Positions 7,010 to 14,872 of a stretch of DNA of 47,637 bases are shown here, in pieces. Under the pieces are notes generated by a model, which ran no database searches, was not told where the DNA came from, and saw nothing but the letters and a program-made list of their open reading frames with translations. Made by a program: the position numbers and the translations under genes. The stretch spans positions 1 to 47,637 of the forward strand of contig JAKSOL010000023.1 of NCBI GenBank assembly GCA_024405635.1, in the 5' to 3' direction. Source of the DNA: Salinivirgaceae bacterium. Lineage in GTDB: Bacteria > Bacteroidota > Bacteroidia > Bacteroidales > SZUA-534. How positions within the stretch are numbered: position 1 is the first letter of the stretch; each line of letters begins with the position of its first letter.

Positions 7010-7693
7010 TTACTGTGGTTTGCAAACTGGGCGGACGGGGAAACCGTCGTAGCGGTAGCTGCTGAACCGAAGGTAGAAGTAGTCGCCCGGGTAGAATTTC
7101 AGATTACGGGCGTAGCTCGAGACGTTCTCGACGAGCGACGATGACCAGTAGAAACCGCAGAAGCCCTCGCCGTTGAGGTCGCCATCGCTGCGCAAACCAG
7201 CGGCAGGAAGGAAGATAGAAGCACCCTCATAACCCGCCTTCTTGCTGGCGAGGATATAGCCCTTTACGCCTGTGCCCTCATAGTCATTGGTCCATGTCTG
7301 GATTGTGTTGTTGTAGAGTTCTTCCCTCTCGGCTGCCGTTGGCATACGCCATTTACCACCCCAGTTGGCAGCAGCAGCATCGTCTTCTGGGTCTAATACG
7401 GTTTTATTGTCGCCTACAAATGATTCTTGTTCTACTGTGTATGTATCCCAGTTGTACTCACTTTTTGTTTTGGTTTCGCCCCATGCGTAATACGAACCAT
7501 AGTCTTCGGGATTTTCAGCACCTACATTGCATGTTGCCCATTTGACTGAAAGGCCAAGATCAACGTATTCATGTCCTTTATACATGTTGAGATCGTTGTC
7601 AGGTGCATCATCGTCGTCATCACAAGCAACGAGAGATAACGAACACATTGCGGCTATGAAAGCCACTGCGTTAAGTTTAATTAAATGTTTCAT
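7010..7693 (-). CDS. surface lipoprotein with Fib_succ_major (C-type-lectin-like) domain and DGR-like C-terminus
   Basis: A 227-residue lipoprotein. The signal peptide ends at the lipobox LVAC (C24), followed by DDDDD, which resembles the acidic surface-export signal of Bacteroidota lipoproteins. The Fib_succ_major domain runs from EYVDLGLSVKWATCNVGA (about residue 43) through YAWGET, WRMPT, FLPAAG and FYWSSS to a final FPVRPV. The last third is markedly more GC-rich than the first third and its neighbours. Near the end, the stretch DYFYLRFSSYRYD is coded almost only by NNC codons. That pattern is typical of regions rewritten by diversity-generating retroelements at template AAC codons. No reverse transcriptase or template is in this window. 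A paralogue at 41858-43186 lacks the pattern. Confidence 0.82.
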   Translation of the reverse strand: MKHLIKLNAVAFIAAMCSLSLVACDDDDDAPDNDLNMYKGHEYVDLGLSVKWATCNVGAENPEDYGSYYAWGETKTKSEYNWDTYTVEQESFVGDNKTVLDPEDDAAAANWGGKWRMPTAAEREELYNNTIQTWTNDYEGTGVKGYILASKKAGYEGASIFLPAAGLRSDGDLNGEGFCGFYWSSSLVENVSSYARNLKFYPGDYFYLRFSSYRYDGFPVRPVCKPQ

Positions 7694-7758
7694 TGGCTTC
7701 AGTTTAAATTGTTAATTATCAACATATTGTATGCTTATCAATATTGCTTTTTCATCAA

Positions 7759-7802
7759 CAAAAAAAAGGCGTCAGGTTTGCCTAATAGGCAAGCCTAACG
7801 CC
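7759..7802 (-). terminator. strong hairpin with T-tract: terminator or leader attenuator
   Basis: Arms GGCGTCAGGTTTGCC (7768-7782) and GGCAAGCCTAACGCC (7788-7802) pair with one mismatch and one G-T pair around loop TAATA. On the minus strand a run of T follows (7759-7767). It lies about 260 bp after the TlpA-like gene but inside the predicted leader of the lipoprotein gene, so it could stop read-through or attenuate that gene. Confidence 0.75.
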
Positions 7803-7886
7803 CTTTTCAATATCATAAAAGGCTTGTATTTTCTTAACAATGTGTAACTAGTACACTGTGTGTGTTTAATAAATTTTGCGAGAGTA

Positions 7887-7894
7887 CAAAATTA
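7887..7894 (-). promoter_or_regulatory. -7 promoter box TAATTTTG (minus strand)
   Basis: Matches TAnnTTTG. It would give a leader of about 185 nt for the lipoprotein gene, containing both inverted repeats described for this region. No clear -33 element. Confidence 0.4.
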
Positions 7895-8060
7895 TTGATA
7901 CACAATAACATACGCGTCGGCATATTAAAAATTTATTTTTTGTTGTTAAAAAATGGTAGGTAAATGTACTAATTAGTAATGATTGGAAATTAATTGGTTC
8001 AAAATTTTAGGTATTAATCGTTTGTGAAGTTACTGTTTTACCTAGCCTTTTTAATAAGTC

Positions 8061-8558
8061 TTATTTTTCAACTAATTCAGCCAGTTTTTGAATAAGCATT
8101 TGGCCACGCAAATTCACAGCCACAATTTTTCCTTCGCCATCGAGTAGCAAGTTGCAAGGAATGCTTCGCACACCATATTGAACGGCAACGGCATTGCTCC
8201 AACCATTAAGGTCACTAACATGAGTTGGCCAATCAAGATGGTCGTCGGCAATGGCTTTGCGCCAAGCATCGGCATTAACATCGAGCGACACGCTTAGAAT
8301 TACCAAACCATCGCCTTTTTGAAACTTGCTGTCTTTAAATTGCTTGTAAGCTGCTACCACGTTTGGGTTTTCGCGACGACAAGGGCCGCACCACGATGCC
8401 CAAAAATCGAGCAAAACCATTTGTCCTCTAAATTGCGATAGGGTTATTGAGCTGCCATCGACTGCTGTTTGGGTAAAATCGGGTACCGACATGCCAATTT
8501 GTGCCGATGCGGTTGCAATGGCAAACATGGCTACAAGTGAAAGAATAATGTGTTTCAT
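8061..8558 (-). CDS. TlpA/ResA-like periplasmic thioredoxin
   Basis: A 165-residue thioredoxin-fold protein with an N-terminal signal peptide (hydrophobic core, cleavage near ASA-Q20) and active site WCGPC (C57, C60) in the context FWASWCGPCRRENP. The peroxiredoxin/TlpA-type beginning (VPDFTQTAVDG) and late SIPCNLLLDGEGKIV with cis-proline loop are present. It is expected to handle disulfides or reduce partner proteins in the periplasm. It starts 11 bp after the LtaS/MdoB-like gene and is probably co-transcribed with it. The partner is unknown. Confidence 0.88.
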   Translation of the reverse strand: MKHIILSLVAMFAIATASAQIGMSVPDFTQTAVDGSSITLSQFRGQMVLLDFWASWCGPCRRENPNVVAAYKQFKDSKFQKGDGLVILSVSLDVNADAWRKAIADDHLDWPTHVSDLNGWSNAVAVQYGVRSIPCNLLLDGEGKIVAVNLRGQMLIQKLAELVEK

Positions 8559-8569
8559 GGTGGATTGTT

Positions 8570-10525
8570 TTATTTAGTTTCTATTGTCAAATTATTTGCA
8601 ATCATTCGCTCAATGTATTGTTGCAAAATGGCTTGCATGTGTTTTGTTGATGCTAATATAACACTATCGGGTAATTGTTGTTTTATATCGGTCTGCAATA
8701 GTTGGTCGCCAATAAAATTATAGGCTGCACGCATGTTTGCATCGTTGTAGAGCAACATTAAACTATCGGTAAAATACTGCACAATGCCGTTGTTGTAGTT
8801 TACTGCATAGTGGTTTTGGTAGTTTACCGTATCGAGCAAATTGTGGCCAAAAGCTACATAAGGTTTGTCGTAATTCAAATAGCCAAGAATGGTTGGCATT
8901 ATATCGATTTGTTGGGCAATGGTGTTTACATGTCCGCGTAAATCGCCATTTGGAGTATAAAAAATGATAGGCACTTTGTAGTAACCTGCATCGGTGTTGT
9001 ACTCGGGGCGAGTAAGTCCGTTGGTATGGTCGGCTGTAATTACAAACAAGGTGTTTTCAAACCATGGTTGTTGGCTGGCGTTTTCGAAAAATCGGCGCAA
9101 ACCCATGTCGCAATAGCGAATGCACTTGTGCAGCGGATGTATGCCGTCTTCGGGATAAACATCGGCATAACGAGTGGGAATGCGAAACGGATGATGGCTC
9201 GATGCTGTAAAGATGGCTGTCATAAATGGCTCGGCAAACGTTGCCATGGTATTGGCGTAAAACTGAAGGAATTCTTCGTCCCAAATAGCCCAATGGCCAT
9301 CAAAATCGGACCGATTTCCATACTCGGTCATTCCGTAATACTCTTTAAAACCCGAGATATTTGCAAAAGCCTCAAAGCCCATTGAACCGTTTGGCGCTCC
9401 GTGAAAAAACGCTGTTTGGTAGCCTTTGTTGTTCAACTCGCCTGCTATTCCACTCACACGATTATTAGAGTATGGCGATGTGAAATATGGCTCGTAAAAA
9501 CGTGGAATGCTACTTAATATCGACGGCATTGCATCAATTGATTTACGGCCGTTAGCAAAAGTGTGTTCAAATGTCAAGCCGTTTTCAACTATCGAGTCGA
9601 GAAAAGGAGTAAATCCCTTATACTCACCATTATCAGCATCTTTATTCAACGAGGCAAAAAATTCTTTGCTAAAACTTTCGAGAATTAGCACAACCACGTT
9701 CATGGGACGGAACTGTTTGGTTGTATCGGGATAAATTACAGGTTCAAACACTGCCGACATTGATTGGTAATCGGTGTAGTAGTTTGGGTTTTTATAAACT
9801 GTGTTGCCAATGGTGCGCAAAACACAAAACGGAGTGTTTAGAACAATGGCGCTCTCAATAGGTTTATCGACGTAGGCATTGGCATTGTTTAGTGAAATGG
9901 GGCGCACGTCGCGAGTAAAACCACCTCGCGCACCGCAAACTAGCAGATAAATTGCAAGAAGCATGGTGGCAGTGTGGGTTACATAGTACACTGCATGTTT
10001 TTTTTCTTGGGTTGGTTCGGCCTCAACCTTGCGCGCTGCCACAACTAAAAGTGCAATAAACAAAGCGCCAATAATGATTAAGTACCAGTTTTGGCAAGCT
10101 GCTGTAAAACAAACAGATGCAATGTTTGAATCGTTACTAAATTCGCTAAAAATGGTTACCGTTGAGCGGCGACCCGAAAAAGGAAAATAAACAGCATCGC
10201 TTAAATTTGATATAACTGAAATGGCGTTTACTACACAAAAAACCCACTTTGCAACAGATTGATAAACAGTGTTATGCCTAAAAGCAAACGGCATTACCAT
10301 CATTGCAAAATAAATAAGGTTGGTGTATAAAACTGCCGTAAGATCGAATTTTAATCCAGCACAAAACTCGCGTAAAAGTTGATTGGCAGCTATGTTGCCA
10401 AAAACATTGCTGTTTACGTACCAAAAAGTACAACGGCACAAGGTGTAAACAAACATTGCAAGCAATAGGTTAAATACCATTATTGCAACAGGCTGATTTT
10501 TAATCCATGAAATAACTTTATGCAT
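8570..10525 (-). CDS. LtaS/MdoB-type alkaline phosphatase superfamily membrane enzyme
   Basis: A 651-residue inner-membrane protein with about five N-terminal membrane segments (to about residue 215) and a large periplasmic sulfatase-type domain. Metal and active-site motifs are VVVLILESFSKEF, the nucleophile region NGRKSIDAMPSIL, FTASSHHPF and VITADHTNG. The fold is that of lipoteichoic acid synthase and of MdoB/OpgB phosphoglycerol transferases. In a Gram-negative Bacteroidota it more likely transfers phosphoglycerol or phosphoethanolamine to lipid or glycan than makes lipoteichoic acid. The substrate is not readable from the sequence. Terminator and promoter context place it first in a two-gene unit with the TlpA-like gene. 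Confidence 0.85.
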   Translation of the reverse strand: MHKVISWIKNQPVAIMVFNLLLAMFVYTLCRCTFWYVNSNVFGNIAANQLLREFCAGLKFDLTAVLYTNLIYFAMMVMPFAFRHNTVYQSVAKWVFCVVNAISVISNLSDAVYFPFSGRRSTVTIFSEFSNDSNIASVCFTAACQNWYLIIIGALFIALLVVAARKVEAEPTQEKKHAVYYVTHTATMLLAIYLLVCGARGGFTRDVRPISLNNANAYVDKPIESAIVLNTPFCVLRTIGNTVYKNPNYYTDYQSMSAVFEPVIYPDTTKQFRPMNVVVLILESFSKEFFASLNKDADNGEYKGFTPFLDSIVENGLTFEHTFANGRKSIDAMPSILSSIPRFYEPYFTSPYSNNRVSGIAGELNNKGYQTAFFHGAPNGSMGFEAFANISGFKEYYGMTEYGNRSDFDGHWAIWDEEFLQFYANTMATFAEPFMTAIFTASSHHPFRIPTRYADVYPEDGIHPLHKCIRYCDMGLRRFFENASQQPWFENTLFVITADHTNGLTRPEYNTDAGYYKVPIIFYTPNGDLRGHVNTIAQQIDIMPTILGYLNYDKPYVAFGHNLLDTVNYQNHYAVNYNNGIVQYFTDSLMLLYNDANMRAAYNFIGDQLLQTDIKQQLPDSVILASTKHMQAILQQYIERMIANNLTIETK

Positions 10526-10573
10526 GTCAGCGGCTTGTTTTTTTATTTTCCTGTAAAGTAGTTGTTATTCATT

Positions 10574-10603
10574 AAAAAGGCGAGAGTTGTTTAGTCCCTC
10601 GCC
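10574..10603 (-). terminator. Rho-independent terminator after pyrF
   Basis: Stem GGCGAG / CTCGCC (10579-10584, 10598-10603) followed on the minus strand by TTTTT. It lies 31 bp beyond the pyrF stop and ends the prfA-pyrF unit. Confidence 0.75.
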
Positions 10604-10633
10604 TCCATTTATCTAACAAACAAATAATTCAAA

Positions 10634-11446
10634 TTAAAGATACTTTGCCATATCGTCGGCCACTTGTTTGGCTGCGGCACGAGCTGCTGCTGCAAAGTTT
10701 TCGGTATTGTCGGCATAAATAATTGCGCGGCTTGAGTTAACCAACAAACCGCATTGGCTATTCATTCCATATTTACAAACTTCGTCAAGCGAACCACCTT
10801 GTGCACCAATACCTGGAACAAGTAAGAAGTGATTAGGAGCCACGCGGCGAATGTCTTCAAACATACGGCCTTGTGTTGCGCCCACAACATACATCATGTT
10901 CTCGTCGGTTGCCCATTGTTGGCTAGTACGTATCACTTTTTCGAACAAACGCTCGCCATTTGTATCGGTAGTTAACTGAAAATCTTGCGAACCTTTGTTT
11001 GAGGTAAGAGCAAGCAAAATAACCCATTTGCCATCGTAGCCAAGAAATGGAGTAACCGAATCTTCGCCCATATATGGAGCAATAGTAACAGCATCAACAT
11101 TCATTTGCTCAAAGAACGATTGGGCATACATTTTTGATGTATTTCCAATGTCGCCACGTTTTGCATCGGCAATAATAAATTGGTCGGGATAATTTGCTTT
11201 AAGGTAAGCTATTGTTTTATCGAGCGACTGAAGGCCTTTAATGCCCATAGCCTCGTAAAATGCAAGGTTTGGTTTGTAAGCAACACAATAGTCGGCAGTA
11301 GCATCAATAATTGCCTTGTTGAAAGCAAAAACTGGATCGTCGTCGGCCAAAAGGTGTTGTGGAATTTTTTTCAAATCGGTATCAAGACCAACGCAAAGAA
11401 ACGAGTGTTTGCGTTTTATGTTAGCATACAATTCTGCCTTATTCAT
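10634..11446 (-). CDS. pyrF: orotidine 5'-phosphate decarboxylase
   Basis: A 270-residue enzyme that converts OMP to UMP, the last step of de novo pyrimidine synthesis. The length and the catalytic stretch [13 protein letters not shown] (Asp-Lys-Asp network) put it in the longer group 2 decarboxylases. Further anchors are [14 protein letters not shown] at the N-terminus, the [13 protein letters not shown] phosphate loop, and the late VPGIGAQGG motif. It is 32 bp downstream of prfA, an arrangement common in Bacteroidota, and is followed by a terminator. Confidence 0.95.
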   Translation of the reverse strand: MNKAELYANIKRKHSFLCVGLDTDLKKIPQHLLADDDPVFAFNKAIIDATADYCVAYKPNLAFYEAMGIKGLQSLDKTIAYLKANYPDQFIIADAKRGDIGNTSKMYAQSFFEQMNVDAVTIAPYMGEDSVTPFLGYDGKWVILLALTSNKGSQDFQLTTDTNGERLFEKVIRTSQQWATDENMMYVVGATQGRMFEDIRRVAPNHFLLVPGIGAQGGSLDEVCKYGMNSQCGLLVNSSRAIIYADNTENFAAAARAAAKQVADDMAKYL

Positions 11447-11478
11447 AGTTTTTATCGTTTTAATGCTTTAATAATCAA

Positions 11479-12588
11479 TTACATACCCGATTCTTTCATT
11501 CGTTCGGCATTTTCGGCCATTGTAAGTTGGTCGATGCAATCTTGAATGTCGCCATCCATAAAAGCGGGCAAGTTATAAATGGTATAGTTGATGCGGTGAT
11601 CGGTAATACGACCTTGTGGGTAATTGTAGGTGCGAATTTTAGCCGAACGGTCGCCGGTTGATACCATGGTTTTACGTCGCGATGCAATGTCGTCAACGTA
11701 TTTTTGGTGCTCTTTGTCGTAGATGAAAGTACGCAAACGAGCCAAAGCACGCTCTTTGTTCTTTGGTTGGTCGCGAGTTTCGGTACACTCAATCAAAATC
11801 TCCTCAACGGTACCGTTAATTGGGTTTTTCCAGTTGTAGCGCAAACGTACACCCGACTCAACCTTGTTCACGTTCTGACCACCAGCACCACTTGAGCGGA
11901 AGGTATCCCATTTAATTTCACCCTCGTTAATTTGAACGTCAAACTCGTCGGCCTCGGGCAACACTGCTACAGTTGCTGCTGAAGTGTGAACGCGTCCTTG
12001 AGTTTCGGTAGCTGGTACACGTTGTACGCGGTGAACACCCGATTCGTATTTCAATGTTCCATAAACTTTGCTGCCTGTTACCGAACAAATAATCTCTTTG
12101 TAACCACCCGCTGCGCCCTCAGTAAAACTCGATACTTCAAGTTTCCAACCTTTGGTTTCGCAATATTTAGAGTACATGCGGAAAAGGTCGCCAGCAAAAA
12201 TAGCAGCCTCGTCGCCACCAGTTCCACCACGAATTTCAAGAATAGCGTTTTTGTCGTCCTCAGGATCTTGAGGTAAAAGAAGAATTTTTATTTCCTCCTC
12301 TATTGCAGATTGCTGAGGTTCAAGAGTATCGAGTTCGGCTTTGGCCATTTCGCGCATCTCTTCGTCCTTTTCGGTTGCAAGAATGTTTCGCGCATCGTCG
12401 ATATTGCTTAACAGATTGGTGTAACGTTTGTAAGCATCAACTAGCGGCTCCATTTGGCGGTAGTCTTTGTTTAGGTTTACAAAGCGTTTTACATCGGCAA
12501 TTACATCAGGGTCGGTCAGTTGTTGCGATGTTTCCTCAAAACGGATTTTAACCGCCTCAAGTTTTTCAAGAATCATATTATTGGCCAT
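11479..12588 (-). CDS. prfA: peptide chain release factor 1
   Basis: A 369-residue class I release factor recognising UAA/UAG. The GGQ peptidyl-tRNA hydrolysis motif occurs in SSGAGGQNVNKVESGVRL. The anticodon-mimicking tripeptide is PAT (in RVPATETQGRVHTSA), which identifies RF1 rather than RF2 (SPF). A second ATG four codons in (12576) is a possible start. It lies 22 bp after purM and 32 bp before pyrF. Confidence 0.95.
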   Translation of the reverse strand: MANNMILEKLEAVKIRFEETSQQLTDPDVIADVKRFVNLNKDYRQMEPLVDAYKRYTNLLSNIDDARNILATEKDEEMREMAKAELDTLEPQQSAIEEEIKILLLPQDPEDDKNAILEIRGGTGGDEAAIFAGDLFRMYSKYCETKGWKLEVSSFTEGAAGGYKEIICSVTGSKVYGTLKYESGVHRVQRVPATETQGRVHTSAATVAVLPEADEFDVQINEGEIKWDTFRSSGAGGQNVNKVESGVRLRYNWKNPINGTVEEILIECTETRDQPKNKERALARLRTFIYDKEHQKYVDDIASRRKTMVSTGDRSAKIRTYNYPQGRITDHRINYTIYNLPAFMDGDIQDCIDQLTMAENAERMKESGM

Positions 12589-12610
12589 AACCTTGCAGTA
12601 TCAAAAAAAA

Positions 12611-13780
12611 TTAGTATTCAAATGTTCCAAATTGGCTTTTAATGGTAAGATGCTTATGGTTGTCGGCCTCTACGCGACCAACAATTCTACCCTCAACATT
12701 GTATTTAGCGGCAATGTCGATAATTTTTTGGCCCTCACCTTTTGGTACATAGAACTCAAAACGATGTCCCATGTTAAACACTTTGTACATCTCTTTCCAA
12801 TCGGTGCCAGAGTTCTTTTGAATAAGGTCAAACAAAGGAGGAACGTCAAACATATTATCTTTAACAATGTGAACGTCTTTCACAAAGTTCATCACTTTAG
12901 TTTGAGCACCGCCCGAACAATGAATCATTCCATGAACAATGTTGCGATTTGTACGTAACACGTCGGCCACAATAGGAGCATAGGTACGTGTTGGCGAAAG
13001 AACCAGCTTTCCTGCATCGATGCCCAAACCCTCAATAGCTTGAGTAAGCTGGCATTGGCCCGAGTAAACCAACTCGTTTGGAACGGCATTGTCGTAACTT
13101 TCAGGATATTTTTGAGCTAAGTATTTTGCAAAAACATCGTGGCGTGCCGAGGTTAAACCATTGCTACCCATGCCGCCATTGTACTCTTGCTCGTAGGTTG
13201 CTTGGCCAAACGATGCCAAACCAACAATTTCGTCGCCAGCTTGAATTTGCGAGTTGTCGATAATGTCGCTGCGGCGTGCGCGGGCTGTTACAGTTGAGTC
13301 AACAATAATTGTACGAACCAAGTCGCCTACATCGGCAGTTTCGCCACCGGTGAATATGGTGTTTACACCAAGTTTGCGCAATTGTTCAAGCACCGATTCG
13401 GTTCCTTGAATAACAGCTGCAATAACTTCGCCTGGCACCAATCGTTTGTTGCGACCTATGGTAGAACTAACAAGAATATTATCGGTAATGCCTACACAAA
13501 GCAGGTCGTCAATGTTCATAATAATAGCATCTTGTGCAATGCCACGCCACACATTAAGGTCGCCTGTTTCGCGCCAATACATGTATGCTAACGATGATTT
13601 TGTACCGGCACCATCGGCGTGCATAATGTTGCAAAATTGTGGGTCGCCACCCAAATAGTCGGGAATGATTTTGCAGAAAGCATTAGGGAAAATGCCTTTG
13701 TCAAGATTCTTGATTGCGTTGTGTACATCTTCTTTCGATGCCGAAACACCGCGTGCGTCGTAACGTGAGCTGTTGTTCAT
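12611..13780 (-). CDS. purM: phosphoribosylformylglycinamidine cyclo-ligase (AIR synthase)
   Basis: A 389-residue enzyme of purine synthesis that closes FGAM to aminoimidazole ribonucleotide with ATP. Recognisable features are the N-terminal SRYDARGVSASKEDVHNAI, the HADGAGTKSSLAYMYW and IAQDAIIMNIDDLLCVGI metal/nucleotide segments, the TGGETADVGDLVRTI motif and the FNMGHRFEFYVP C-terminal stretch. It is longer than the E. coli enzyme (about 345) but usual for Bacteroidota. A -7 box lies 28 bp upstream, so it can start its own purM-prfA-pyrF transcript. Confidence 0.93.
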   Translation of the reverse strand: MNNSSRYDARGVSASKEDVHNAIKNLDKGIFPNAFCKIIPDYLGGDPQFCNIMHADGAGTKSSLAYMYWRETGDLNVWRGIAQDAIIMNIDDLLCVGITDNILVSSTIGRNKRLVPGEVIAAVIQGTESVLEQLRKLGVNTIFTGGETADVGDLVRTIIVDSTVTARARRSDIIDNSQIQAGDEIVGLASFGQATYEQEYNGGMGSNGLTSARHDVFAKYLAQKYPESYDNAVPNELVYSGQCQLTQAIEGLGIDAGKLVLSPTRTYAPIVADVLRTNRNIVHGMIHCSGGAQTKVMNFVKDVHIVKDNMFDVPPLFDLIQKNSGTDWKEMYKVFNMGHRFEFYVPKGEGQKIIDIAAKYNVEGRIVGRVEADNHKHLTIKSQFGTFEY

Positions 13781-13808
13781 TTTATTATTAGTTAGCCGTT
13801 TTATGCGG

Positions 13809-13816
13809 CAAAATTA
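13809..13816 (-). promoter_or_regulatory. -7 promoter box TAATTTTG for purM (minus strand)
   Basis: Matches TAnnTTTG and lies 28 bp upstream of the purM ATG, in the 108-bp gap after the membrane-protein gene. No clear -33 element. Confidence 0.5.
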
Positions 13817-13888
13817 GTTATTAGTTTTCGTTTAGAAATATTTGTATTGGTTTGCTTATATGCTGGTTTTCAACAGTTTTTTTATGGT

Positions 13889-14869
13889 TTAGTAATAAAT
13901 AACCACAACTAAGGCTGCGGCAATAACTATTAAAAAAAGCATCTCGCTCCAAAATTTGGTGTTTAGTCCGTTTATGTATGTTGCCATTATAAATGCCAAG
14001 CCAAACGCTGCAAGCAACAAACACGAATAACTAGCGCTTGGCACTATAAAGAATGCTAATGCCACCAATAATATGGTACACATTTCAACGCTGTAGTATT
14101 TGCGTGTTATTACTTTGCTAAACGATAGCGAGCGCTGTCCAATCATAATGGCCACAATCACTTTAAGCAGCAAAAAACCACCTGCTATAATAACTGGCAG
14201 TGTTAAATTCAAATGAATGTTGCGGTTGATTGCTAAGCTTGCAAACTCATTTACAAACACACTCGTTTGGTCGGTCATAAACAAGTAGTAGAAGTAAAAA
14301 CCTATTGGAACCACCACTCCGATGATTGGCGACACCAACTCGCGCAAGTTAAAATAGCGCAACTGCAAACAAGCAAACATCAACAATACTACAAGCACAA
14401 ATGTTGGTGTGTAGAACAACACTCCCAAGCCTAACCAAAATCCGCTTAAAAAGAATCGACCCATTTGGTTGTATTGCTGAATGTCGCTATTCAAAGCATA
14501 GTTAAGTGCTACTATTAAAAAGAAATTGGCAATTGCCACAGGCAACACGTCGCAAAATGGAGTAAACATTGCCATTGCAAAAACGTAGAAGAATTGTGGC
14601 AATGTACTTTGCGATTCGGTTATCATGTGGTGCATGTTCATTCGCTGAACAATAACCGACTCAACAAGTACTAACACCAAAGCAGCTATTTGCGCCTGAT
14701 GTATATTGCTGAAACAAAGAGCACTCAACTGTGAGTATAGTTGTGTTCCCTCAGTTACCACTGGCGCCCAGTTTGGGTTGAGCAATGTGGGCAACCACAA
14801 CAAAACACCCATAACTATTGTTATGAGAATTGTTATTGGGTGACCGTATTTATAAAGTCGGAGTAGCAT
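13889..14869 (-). CDS. polytopic membrane protein, DUF6427-like
   Basis: A 326-residue inner-membrane protein with roughly nine to ten hydrophobic segments. Charged or polar positions are sparse and mostly in short loops (HPITILIT at the start, a NPNWAP loop, QRMNMHHMITES, LRYFNLRELVSP). Overall size and pattern resemble an uncharacterised Bacteroidota membrane family that I believe is DUF6427; this is from memory and unverified. It starts 3 bp after purD and is therefore co-transcribed with kdsB-purD. Function unknown; no catalytic motif is obvious. Confidence 0.72.
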   Translation of the reverse strand: MLLRLYKYGHPITILITIVMGVLLWLPTLLNPNWAPVVTEGTQLYSQLSALCFSNIHQAQIAALVLVLVESVIVQRMNMHHMITESQSTLPQFFYVFAMAMFTPFCDVLPVAIANFFLIVALNYALNSDIQQYNQMGRFFLSGFWLGLGVLFYTPTFVLVVLLMFACLQLRYFNLRELVSPIIGVVVPIGFYFYYLFMTDQTSVFVNEFASLAINRNIHLNLTLPVIIAGGFLLLKVIVAIMIGQRSLSFSKVITRKYYSVEMCTILLVALAFFIVPSASYSCLLLAAFGLAFIMATYINGLNTKFWSEMLFLIVIAAALVVVIYY

Positions 14870-14872
14870 ACG

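Larger units (their letters stand above)
7694..8060. other. 367-bp intergenic region with leader hairpins
   Basis: No credible ORF. On the minus strand it holds a -7 box (7887-7894), a short dyad GTGTA-ACTAG-TACAC (7842-7856) and a strong terminator-like hairpin (7759-7802), in that order, before the lipoprotein ATG at 7693. The part nearest 8060 shows nothing recognisable. Confidence 0.6.

Noticed and set aside
6843..7025. N-terminal extension of the NUDIX regulator
   Set aside because: It overlaps the promoter, both operators, the terminator and the end of the lipoprotein gene.
8570..10525. lipoteichoic acid synthase proper (Gram-positive trait)
   Set aside because: The fold is shared with MdoB/OpgB phosphoglycerol transferases and phosphoethanolamine transferases. 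kdsB and outer-membrane proteins show a Gram-negative cell.
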